Source of the DNA: an uncultured Solirubrobacterales bacterium
GTDB lineage: Bacteria; Actinomycetota; Thermoleophilia; Solirubrobacterales; Solirubrobacteraceae
Reading direction: 5' to 3'
Assembly (NCBI GenBank): GCA_903953065.1
Contig: CAJBIG010000196.1
Coordinates: 1 to 12,319, forward strand
Length of the DNA: 12,319 nt
The notes under the pieces are model-generated. The model saw only the letters and a program-made list of their open reading frames with translations, searched no databases and was not told the DNA's origin. Position 1 is the first letter of the stretch, and each line of letters starts with the position of its first letter. The position numbers were made by a program, and so were the translations under genes. This document shows, one piece after another, positions 6,782 through 12,319 of the stretch.

Positions 6782-7191
6782 TGGCAAGCGTTGTTGACAT
6801 TCCTTGGTACGCAAACGGTTTCCGCGGCGACAAGTTGGAGGCAGCCTTGCGCGACGTGGGCCCAACCGCGCTGCGCTACGGCGCCACCGCTTGGGCCGTG
6901 CACCGCAGCCGTGATGACCGCTACAAGTTCACGCAGATCGCCCACTTCGAAGAGAAGCTCGACTTTGAGCGCTGGTGGTCTGGCCCGGAGATGACGGAGT
7001 TCCGCGCAATTACGTCCGGCTGGTACCAAGTGCCGGTCTTCTACGCCTGGAACGACCTCATAGGTGAGGGTCGCGTGAGCCCCGAACCGCCGCACCGCAA
7101 TGGCGGGTCAAATGGCGGCGGGCCAAATGGTCACACTCCGACGCCCGATCCTGACCGCGAAGCAACGCTCGAAGCTATCGCCGACCGCTAG
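6781..7191 (+). CDS. Ferredoxin-like/ABM-like protein coupled to ccr (136 aa)
   Basis: The ATG shares its A with the ccr stop (TGATG), and AGGTAGG lies about 6-12 bases upstream, so translation is coupled to ccr. The first about 98 residues look like a single dimeric alpha/beta barrel domain of the antibiotic-biosynthesis-monooxygenase type: a strand and helix (FRGDKLEAALRDVG), a strand (RYKFTQIAHF), a helix with a WW and an EMTEFRA segment, and a last strand (GWYQVPVFYAWNDL). No cofactor motif can be assigned. The last about 38 residues are a disordered Pro/Gly/Asn tail containing two related NGG repeats. As the only gene coupled to ccr it may be a helper, a stabiliser or an enzyme acting on a related acyl-CoA. 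The fold is inference and the function unknown. Its stop is 11 bases from that of convergent clpS. Confidence 0.8.
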   Translation: MASVVDIPWYANGFRGDKLEAALRDVGPTALRYGATAWAVHRSRDDRYKFTQIAHFEEKLDFERWWSGPEMTEFRAITSGWYQVPVFYAWNDLIGEGRVSPEPPHRNGGSNGGGPNGHTPTPDPDREATLEAIADR

Positions 7192-7202
7192 ATCGCCGGC
7201 GC

Positions 7203-7490
7203 TTAGCCCTGCTCGAGCGGGGCCATAGTAAGGCCCGCGTCGCGCAGCTGTTCCCAGTAAAGCTCGGCTGCCTCTTGGTGGCCGCTCCAGACGATCGCCA
7301 GTCCGCGGTTGTGAATCTCGTCGGCCAGCGCATAGCCGCCGTCGAGCGTCACGCCGGGCAGAGTGCGCGAGAGCGCACCGGCGACGCCGTCGAAGGTGTT
7401 GTGGTTGTCGTTGCGCACGATCACGCGCCACTGGCCTCCAATTCCGGAGCCCGGGCCCTGCGTGCGCGGTAGTTCGACTGTCTGGGACAT
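7203..7490 (-). CDS. clpS: ClpS adaptor of the Clp protease (N-degron receptor)
   Basis: The 95-aa protein matches ClpS, which delivers proteins with destabilising N-terminal residues to the ClpA/ClpC unfoldase. A flexible N-terminus of about 20 residues leads into the core WRVIVRNDNHNTF, then DEIHNRGLAIVWSG and a C-terminal LRDAGLTMAPLE. N27 and D28 match the start of the NDD motif and H60 the conserved pocket histidine; the third position is N29 where E. coli has Asp36. The TFD, LPGVT, AELYWEQL and GLTMAPLE segments resemble the cyanobacterial-type ClpS more than the short actinobacterial NDPVN form. The start at 7490 lies 22 bases after the hydrolase stop, so both form one minus-strand unit. 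A TAGGCT box 8 bases before the ATG could give an extra leaderless transcript. The longer frame to 7559 overlaps the upstream gene. Confidence 0.9.
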   Translation of the reverse strand: MSQTVELPRTQGPGSGIGGQWRVIVRNDNHNTFDGVAGALSRTLPGVTLDGGYALADEIHNRGLAIVWSGHQEAAELYWEQLRDAGLTMAPLEQG

Positions 7491-7512
7491 CGTCAAAAAG
7501 CCTAGCCGCTGG

Positions 7513-8349
7513 CTACTCTTCGCGCCGCAGCAGCGCTCTCTTGAGTCCCGCGTAGCCATCCTGAGAGCGCATCACAGCGAAGTAGCCGGCCGCCGTCTCG
7601 GCGTCAGCGGCCCCAATCAGCCACTCGGCCTGCAGCGCCGCGTAGGTCTCTGCGTCGGGTGCCTCCTGCGCCCATCCGGCGGCGCGCTCAAGGTCGCCGC
7701 GCAGGGCGCTTAGCTGCTCAGCAACGTCGTCGTGAACGCCAAAGTGAGTCACTGCGAGCCGCTGCGGCGAGACAGCCTCAATCAGCTCGATCGACCGCTC
7801 CCAGGCAGCCAGGTCGATCTCCGGCGGCGGTGTTGGCGCCAGCACCGGGCCGCCGAGCCGCCGCACGCCCGCAACGTCGCCGCTAAAGAGCGTTCCAGTG
7901 GGCTCGTGCAAGTAGGCGATGTGGTTGCCGGAGTGGCCGGGCGTGTAGAGAAGCTTCCAATCACCGATCTCTTCATCGCCAGAGAGAACCCGCACGCGCT
8001 CAGCCGGCACCGGCAAGATCGTCCCCCAGAGCCGCTCCATCTCGTCGCCATAGATTCGCGTCGCGCTGGCAATCAGCCGCTCCGGGTCGATCACGTGCGG
8101 CGCGCCCCGCTCATGAACCCAAACCTCGGTCTCGGGCCACAGCTCGATCAGCGCGCCGGTTGCCGCCGCGTGGTCAAGGTGAATGTGAGTGAGCAGGATT
8201 GCTCGCGGCGCCTCGCCTCCCAGAGCGTCGATCACGCGCTGACTGCTGACCTGCGGGCCAGGATCGATGATCACGTCGCCCTGCCGGTAGCAGCAGATCG
8301 ACTGCTCGCGGCCCAGATGTTGCAGATCGATCGCTTCAAGCTCAGACAA
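7513..8349 (-). CDS. Metallo-beta-lactamase-fold hydrolase (278 aa)
   Basis: This is a metal-dependent hydrolase of the MBL fold. The binuclear site is complete: H55, H57, D59 and H60 in THIHLDHA, H139 in TPGHSGNH, D158 in FSGDVAG and H202 in THFG. The sheet start IDLQHLGREQSICCYRQGDVIIDPGP is normal for actinobacterial members. The C-terminal about 65 residues form a helical extension. Such proteins include thioesterases and glyoxalase II-like enzymes; the substrate cannot be read from sequence. I chose the TTG at 8349 because the MBL domain begins only a few residues later. The in-frame ATG at 8433 would overlap ecm by 60 bases on the other strand. clpS follows 22 bases after the stop. Divergence from ecm makes an acyl-CoA-related role conceivable but unproven. 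Start confidence is moderate. Confidence 0.88.
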   Translation of the reverse strand: MSELEAIDLQHLGREQSICCYRQGDVIIDPGPQVSSQRVIDALGGEAPRAILLTHIHLDHAAATGALIELWPETEVWVHERGAPHVIDPERLIASATRIYGDEMERLWGTILPVPAERVRVLSGDEEIGDWKLLYTPGHSGNHIAYLHEPTGTLFSGDVAGVRRLGGPVLAPTPPPEIDLAAWERSIELIEAVSPQRLAVTHFGVHDDVAEQLSALRGDLERAAGWAQEAPDAETYAALQAEWLIGAADAETAAGYFAVMRSQDGYAGLKRALLRREE

Positions 8350-8373
8350 GGCCTCGCAGCATACAATCGCCCA
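8350..8373. promoter_or_regulatory. Compact divergent promoter with interlocked -10 boxes
   Basis: Only 24 bases separate the TTG of the hydrolase gene from the ATG of ecm. TACAAT (8362-8367, plus) lies 6 bases before the ecm ATG. TATGCT (8363-8358, minus) lies 8 bases before the hydrolase TTG. The two boxes share the TA at 8362-8363. Neither gene has a Shine-Dalgarno, so both transcripts would be leaderless or nearly so. -35 elements would lie inside the opposite gene and are not obvious. Confidence 0.55.
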
Positions 8374-10362
8374 ATGGAACCCCGCCTGCCAGAGCCAGAC
8401 CGCCCGTGGATGATCCGCACCTATGCGGGTCACTCAACAGCCGAGAAGTCAAACGAGCTCTACCGCTCCAATCTCGAGAAGGGCCAGACCGGCCTTTCGA
8501 TCGCCTTTGATCTGCCCACGCAGACCGGCTACGACCCTGACGACCCGATCGCCCGCGGCGAGGTTGGCAAGGTCGGCGTGCCTGTCGCCCACCGCGGCGA
8601 CATGGAAGCGCTGCTGAGCGAGATTCCGCTCGACAAGATGAACACCTCGATGACGATCAACGCCACCGCCGCCTGGCTGCTGGCGCTCTACATCGCCGTC
8701 GCCGAGGAGCAGGGCGCCTCGCAGGCAGAGCTGACCGGCACAACGCAGAACGACATCATCAAGGAGTTCCTCGCGCGCGGCACCTACGCCTTCCCGCCTG
8801 CCCCGTCGATGCGGCTGATCGCCGACATGATCGCCTACACCGTTGAGCACGTGCCGCAGTGGAACCCGATCAACATTTGCAGCTACCACCTCCAGGAAGC
8901 TGGCGCCACGCCGGTTCAGGAGATCGCCTTTGCGATGAGCAACGCGATCGCCGTCCTTGACGCCGCCGCCGAGCGCGTCGCGCCGGAGCGGATCGGTGAC
9001 GTTTTCGGCCGCATTTCGTTCTTCGTCAACGCCGGAATGCGCTTCATCGAAGAGCACGCGAAGCTGCGCGCGATGACGATCCTCTGGGAGGAGATCGGCC
9101 GTGAGCGCTACGGCGTAACCGACGAGCGCAAGCTGCGTCTGCGTTACGGCGTTCAGGTCAACTCGCTCGGCCTGACCGAATCGCAGCCGGAGAACAACGT
9201 TCCACGGATCGTGCTTGAGATGCTCTCGGTGACGCTCGGCCGCGACGCCCGCGCCCGCGCAATCCAGCTCCCCGCCTGGAACGAGGCGCTCGGCCTGCCG
9301 CGGCCGTGGGACCAGCAGTGGTCGCTGCGGATTCAGCAGCTGATGGCTTACGAAACCGACCTGCTCGAATACCCCGACATTTTCGAAGGGTCGGTCGTGA
9401 TGGACGGTCTCGTCGACGAGCTGCTGACCGGCGCCCGCGCCGAGATCGAGATCGTCGCCGGCCAGGGCGGCGCCGTTGAGGCGGTCGAATACATGAAGGG
9501 CGCGCTAGTAGACAGTCACCGTCAGCGGATGCGCCGGATTGAAAGCGGCGAGCAGATCGTCGTCGGCCTGAACAGTTTCACGGAGACCGAAGAGTCGCCA
9601 CTGATGGCCGGCAGCGACGGCGGCATCCTGACCGTTGATCCGGCGCTCGAAGCGGAGCAGGCCGAGGCGGTCCGCGTTTGGCGCGAGCAGCGTGACGCCG
9701 GCGCCGCAGAGGCCGCGATCGCTGAGCTCTCGCGAGTAGCCGCCGACGAAAGCGAAAACATCATGCCGGCGACTATCGCCGCCGCGAAGGCCGGCGTAAC
9801 GACAGGCGAGTGGGCCTCGGCGCTGCGCAGCAGCTTTGGCGAATACCGCGCCCCCACCGGCGTAAGCGGAGCGGTCAGCGGCGGCAGCGACGACGCAGCG
9901 CTGGCGACTCTGCGCGACGAGGTCAATCGCGTCAGCGATGCCCTCGGCCGCAGGATCAAGATCCTCGTCGGCAAGCCGGGCCTCGACGGCCACTCCAATG
10001 GTGCCGAGCAGATTGCCGTCCGTGCCCGCGACGCCGGCATGGAGGTTGTCTACGAAGGGATTCGCCTGAGCCCTGAGCAGATCGCCACAAGCGCGATGCA
10101 GGAGGATGTCGACGTTGTTGGGCTCTCGATCCTCTCCGGCTCGCATCGTGAGCTGATTCCGGCCGTGATCGACGACATGGCCAAGCTAGGCGTTGACGCG
10201 CCGGTCGTCGTCGGCGGCATCATCCCCGACGCCGATCTCGCGGAGCTGACGGCTGCCGGGGTTGCCGGCGTCTACACGCCAAAGGATTTTGAGATCACGT
10301 CGATCATCGGCGACATCGTTCGCCTGGTCGCTGAACGCAACGGAATCAGTGTCGCCGCATGA
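8374..10362 (+). CDS. ecm: Ethylmalonyl-CoA mutase (adenosylcobalamin-dependent)
   Basis: The enzyme rearranges (2R)-ethylmalonyl-CoA to methylsuccinyl-CoA using adenosylcobalamin. The 662-aa chain holds the whole enzyme: a catalytic barrel (about 1-480, opening WMIRTYAGHSTAEKSNELYR, then GQTGLSIAFDLPTQTGYDPD and MNTSMTINATAAWLLALY) and a C-terminal B12 domain with D538-G-H540-S-N-G543, S585-I-L587 and G614-G615. H540 is the lower cobalt ligand. The start just before WMIRTYAGHS and the LPAWNEALGLPRPWDQQWSLR region favour Ecm over methylmalonyl-CoA mutase, and ccr nearby supports this. Isobutyryl-CoA mutase is less likely because its B12 domain is normally a separate chain. The ATG at 8374 follows TACAAT by 6 bases without a Shine-Dalgarno; the frame is open upstream to 7732 but lies on the hydrolase gene. 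Its TGA overlaps the next ATG (ATGA). Confidence 0.93.
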   Translation: MEPRLPEPDRPWMIRTYAGHSTAEKSNELYRSNLEKGQTGLSIAFDLPTQTGYDPDDPIARGEVGKVGVPVAHRGDMEALLSEIPLDKMNTSMTINATAAWLLALYIAVAEEQGASQAELTGTTQNDIIKEFLARGTYAFPPAPSMRLIADMIAYTVEHVPQWNPINICSYHLQEAGATPVQEIAFAMSNAIAVLDAAAERVAPERIGDVFGRISFFVNAGMRFIEEHAKLRAMTILWEEIGRERYGVTDERKLRLRYGVQVNSLGLTESQPENNVPRIVLEMLSVTLGRDARARAIQLPAWNEALGLPRPWDQQWSLRIQQLMAYETDLLEYPDIFEGSVVMDGLVDELLTGARAEIEIVAGQGGAVEAVEYMKGALVDSHRQRMRRIESGEQIVVGLNSFTETEESPLMAGSDGGILTVDPALEAEQAEAVRVWREQRDAGAAEAAIAELSRVAADESENIMPATIAAAKAGVTTGEWASALRSSFGEYRAPTGVSGAVSGGSDDAALATLRDEVNRVSDALGRRIKILVGKPGLDGHSNGAEQIAVRARDAGMEVVYEGIRLSPEQIATSAMQEDVDVVGLSILSGSHRELIPAVIDDMAKLGVDAPVVVGGIIPDADLAELTAAGVAGVYTPKDFEITSIIGDIVRLVAERNGISVAA

Positions 10363-10520
10363 TCCGTTCACACCCCGTTCAACTGGCGGCAATGATTGCT
10401 GCATTCACATTGGGAACCGTGCTGGCTCTGCTGCTCGGGGCCAGCAGCCTTGGAATCGCCCTTACTTTCGGGCAAATCGCCTTCGCTGCGACGCTTGTTT
10501 GGGTCTTGCTCAAAGGCTGA
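10359..10520 (+). CDS. Small two-helix membrane protein (53 aa) overlapping ecm
   Basis: A 53-codon frame begins at an ATG overlapping the ecm stop (ATGA, 4 bases) and ends at TGA 10518-10520. The product starts MIRSHPVQ, followed by two hydrophobic segments, about residues 9-27 (LAAMIAAFTLGTVLALLLG) and 32-50 (LGIALTFGQIAFAATLVWV), and ends VLLKG. Charged residues occur only at the two ends, so a membrane hairpin is the natural reading. The stop/start overlap is typical of translational coupling, which would give it the expression pattern of ecm. I recognise no family. Its small size makes it easy to miss in annotation. A chance frame is possible, but the purely hydrophobic middle, the flanking charges and the overlap argue against it. 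Confidence 0.62.
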   Translation: MIRSHPVQLAAMIAAFTLGTVLALLLGASSLGIALTFGQIAFAATLVWVLLKG

Positions 10521-10664
10521 ATCGGGCTAACTACCGAGCGCAAACTGGCCAGCTCAGATCCAACTGCAGGATTCCTGATAACAATCCGGTAACCTCTCTA
10601 GGTCAGTCGTTCTTTGCGCAGGGTCTCTTTGCCCGCGTTCCACCCAAATCAGGAGATCCTTTCT
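10521..10664 (+). promoter_or_regulatory. 144-bp intergenic region before the envelope pair
   Basis: I see no gene here. TAACCT at 10590-10595 is a possible -10 box without a good -35. GGATT and AATCC (around 10569-10587) form a 5-bp inverted repeat with a 9-base loop, too weak and lacking a T-run to be a convincing terminator. AGGAG at 10651-10655 is a good ribosome site for the gene starting at 10665. Confidence 0.4.
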
Positions 10665-10886
10665 ATGACCAGTCTTCAAACAACTCTCGCCTATCTCGAC
10701 GCCGGTAGCGGCTCGATGATTCTTCAGCTTCTCGTCGGTGGCTTTGCCGCCGCCGGTGTCGCAATGAAGATGTACTGGAAGAGGATCAAGGGCATCTTTG
10801 GTCGCGGCGACGACGACGACGACACCTCAACGGTGACGACGACGGCCGCAGACGCGCCGGCCGAGCGCGACGCACCGCAGTCCTGA
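10665..10886 (+). CDS. Small membrane protein with YLDxGSGS motif (73 aa)
   Basis: The 73-aa protein starts at ATG 10665, 9 bases after AGGAG; the frame is open from 10614 but that extension has no ribosome site. Near the N-terminus is YLDAGSGS (10-17), followed by one hydrophobic helix (about 18-37, MILQLLVGGFAAAGVAMKMY), a basic patch (WKRIKGIFGR) and an acidic Ser/Thr/Ala-rich tail that opens with five Asp. The five Asp come from a perfect (GAC)5 run at 10809-10823. Small proteins with a Y(L/I)DPGSGS motif and one helix are, to my knowledge, often seen near envelope sulfatase-type genes; here Pro is replaced by Ala. The next gene starts one base after its stop, so the two are likely co-expressed. 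The molecular role is not known to me. Confidence 0.82.
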   Translation: MTSLQTTLAYLDAGSGSMILQLLVGGFAAAGVAMKMYWKRIKGIFGRGDDDDDTSTVTTTAADAPAERDAPQS

Positions 10887-10887
10887 T

Positions 10888-12319
10888 TTGAGCAGCGCGC
10901 CCGCAGCCGAGGCTGAGCAGGCGACGAGGGAGTGGCCTTCGTGGTGGGTGCTTGGGCTGCAACTTGCGGCGTTGTGGTCGCTAGGCCTCGTACGCCCGCT
11001 ATTTGACGTACTCGGCAGCGACAGCGCGTTCTTCGTTGCCCGCGGTAACACGCCGGGCGACATTCTGATCTTCGCGATCGGACTGACTTTCATACCGCCA
11101 CTCGTCCTGACGCTCGTTGAGGTACTCGTGCGGGCGGTCTCAGCAAGCGCAGCTCGCGTTGTTCACGTTTTCTTCGTCGCGCTGTTGATCGGCCTAATCG
11201 CGTTGCAGTTCATCAAGGGCCCCTTCTCGGCCACGCTGCCGGCGTTTGTTATCTCGCTTGCAATCGGCGCGCTCGCAGCAGTCGCCTTCTGGAGGACGGC
11301 CGGGATGCGCACCTTCTTGACCGTTCTGACGCCCGCCTCTTTCCTCTTCCTCGCGCTTTTTGTCTTCGCCTCGCCCGTCTCCAGTGTGATCATGCCCAGC
11401 AGCGAAGGCTCAAGCGGAGCGACGGGCGAGTCGGGCAATTCAACGCCTGTCGTGCTTGTGATCTACGACGAACTTCCCGCCGCAATGCTGATGAAAGGCG
11501 ACACCTCTATCGACGCCGAACGATTCCCGACTTTCGCCAAGCTCGGCGAAACCGCCACTTGGTACAAGAACAACACAACCGTCAGCGACGCCACGTGGTC
11601 GGCGGTGCCCGCGATCCTGACCGGCTTGACACCGCCAGACAAAACCCCACGTAACGCGGTTTACGACCAGAGCATCTACACGATGCTCGCGCCAAGCCAT
11701 CGCGTTACCAATCTCGAGGCGGTCACCCACGTCTGCCCGCCCTCGATCTGTGAGCCGCTGCCGGTCGGCAACGCCAAGCAGCGCCTGACGGCGCTCGTCG
11801 ACGACCTGACAGTTGTTGCCGGACGAACGGTCCTGCCTGGCGACCTGGCCAACGAGCTGCCGGCGATCGACGCCACCTATACCGACTTCGCGCCAACTAC
11901 CAAGCAGCTGAGCGTGGCGGAGAAAGCGAAGGCCGTAAGCCCGAAGGCTCGCTTCGCTGACAGCCCGGCGCTCGCCGACCTCCCAGGAGCCGGCTCGCGC
12001 AACGATGGCCTAAGGCTGACGGCTGAGAAGCAGAACGCGATCACCGGAGAGGGACGCGCGCCGCTCTACGTCTTCCATATGCTCTTGCCTCACGTTCCTT
12101 GGCGCTTCTCACCGGATGGCGATCAGTACGTCGCCGATGGCAGCGATGCGCCCGGCCTCAACGACCAAATCTGGAGCGAAGACCGCTACCCAAGCGACGT
12201 TGCCTTGCAGCGCGCGATGCTGCAGACCGAGTACGCCGACAAGATTCTCGCCAGCATCATCAAGCGGATGAAAGAGGCTGGAATCTGGCAGCGCTCGCTC
12301 TTCATCGTCACCGCCGACC
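10888..12319 (+). CDS. Membrane-anchored sulfatase-superfamily transferase/hydrolase, 3' end cut
   Basis: The frame is open from a TTG at 10888 to the window end (477 codons, no stop). Five membrane helices (about 19-38, 57-81, 90-109, 116-135, 142-162) precede an extracytoplasmic alkaline-phosphatase/sulfatase-type domain from about residue 186: VVLVIYDE (D194, E195 as metal ligands), SDATWSAVPAILTG (233-246), FHMLLPHVPW (H397, H402) and a terminal FIVTAD that is probably the start of a TADHG motif. The catalytic position aligned with sulfatase Cys/Ser is T236. The enzyme therefore should not carry formylglycine, and resembles the Thr-type phosphoglycerol or phosphoethanolamine transferases. 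It likely modifies an envelope polymer or lipid. The TTG start, one base after the upstream stop, has no Shine-Dalgarno and is the least certain point; a GTG at codon 21 would cut into helix 1. Confidence 0.85.
   Translation, partial: MSSAPAAEAEQATREWPSWWVLGLQLAALWSLGLVRPLFDVLGSDSAFFVARGNTPGDILIFAIGLTFIPPLVLTLVEVLVRAVSASAARVVHVFFVALLIGLIALQFIKGPFSATLPAFVISLAIGALAAVAFWRTAGMRTFLTVLTPASFLFLALFVFASPVSSVIMPSSEGSSGATGESGNSTPVVLVIYDELPAAMLMKGDTSIDAERFPTFAKLGETATWYKNNTTVSDATWSAVPAILTGLTPPDKTPRNAVYDQSIYTMLAPSHRVTNLEAVTHVCPPSICEPLPVGNAKQRLTALVDDLTVVAGRTVLPGDLANELPAIDATYTDFAPTTKQLSVAEKAKAVSPKARFADSPALADLPGAGSRNDGLRLTAEKQNAITGEGRAPLYVFHMLLPHVPWRFSPDGDQYVADGSDAPGLNDQIWSEDRYPSDVALQRAMLQTEYADKILASIIKRMKEAGIWQRSLFIVTAD

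Noticed and set aside
7098..7131. Short AATGGCGGG-like tandem repeat as a regulatory repeat
   Set aside because: It lies in frame within the 3' part of the ccr-coupled gene and encodes a Gly/Asn-rich disordered tail. Only about two imperfect copies exist.
7732..8373. A long in-frame extension upstream of ecm
   Set aside because: It is the antisense shadow of the MBL-fold hydrolase gene. Ecm homology begins only just after 8374.
8350..8433. Upstream ATG start for the MBL hydrolase
   Set aside because: It would overlap the first 20 codons of ecm on the opposite strand and add residues that precede the normal start of the MBL fold.
9505..10146. Minus-strand frame of about 213 codons inside ecm
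   Set aside because: It lies wholly opposite the B12-domain region of ecm, has no promoter or ribosome site, and is expected by chance in GC-rich coding DNA.
10569..10587. Inverted repeat GGATT...AATCC as a terminator
   Set aside because: The stem is only 5 bp with a 9-base loop and no T-run follows, so it is not a credible intrinsic terminator.

Overview
The window is GC-rich, densely packed bacterial DNA with short intergenic gaps, several stop/start overlaps and no non-coding stretch over about 150 bases. I see no rRNA, tRNA, CRISPR array, insertion sequence or prophage. A cofG-type radical SAM gene (coenzyme F420), crotonyl-CoA carboxylase/reductase, ethylmalonyl-CoA mutase and several apparently leaderless genes suggest a high-GC actinobacterium. 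My best guess is the Thermoleophilia/Solirubrobacterales lineage; this comes from protein flavour, not from a search.

Layout. (1) 1-3004, all minus strand, reading leftward: mntR (Mn-type DtxR repressor) overlaps mntH (Nramp Mn2+ importer). Then come an unrecognised 120-aa protein, a degenerate receiver-like protein, and cofG, which runs off the left edge. A dyad that looks like a DtxR-family operator sits on the putative mntR -10 box. (2) 3090-4809, plus strand: ygfZ, a 66-aa acidic protein and a small cupredoxin-like lipoprotein. (3) 4795-5436, minus: a TMEM175-type potassium channel whose 3' end overlaps the lipoprotein gene tail to tail. (4) 5516-7191, plus: ccr with a translationally coupled ferredoxin-like (dimeric alpha/beta barrel-like) protein. 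(5) 7203-8349, minus: a metallo-beta-lactamase-fold hydrolase followed by clpS. (6) 8374-10520, plus: ecm and an overlapping 53-aa membrane protein. (7) 10665-12319, plus: a 73-aa membrane protein with a YLDxGSGS motif and a membrane-anchored sulfatase-superfamily enzyme cut by the right edge.

How the parts fit. Ccr makes ethylmalonyl-CoA from crotonyl-CoA, CO2 and NADPH. Ecm rearranges the (2R) form to methylsuccinyl-CoA. They are the two signature enzymes of the ethylmalonyl-CoA pathway, used to assimilate acetyl units or supply extender units. The gene coupled to ccr and the small membrane gene coupled to ecm are candidate accessory genes. mntR-mntH is a self-regulated manganese uptake unit. 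The last two genes look like a cell-envelope pair.

No complete new multi-gene system is evident. The most interesting points are the accessory genes of the ethylmalonyl-CoA pathway, the compact 24-bp divergent promoter between ecm and the hydrolase gene, the recurring leaderless-start architecture, and the threonine-type sulfatase-fold enzyme paired with a tiny membrane protein.
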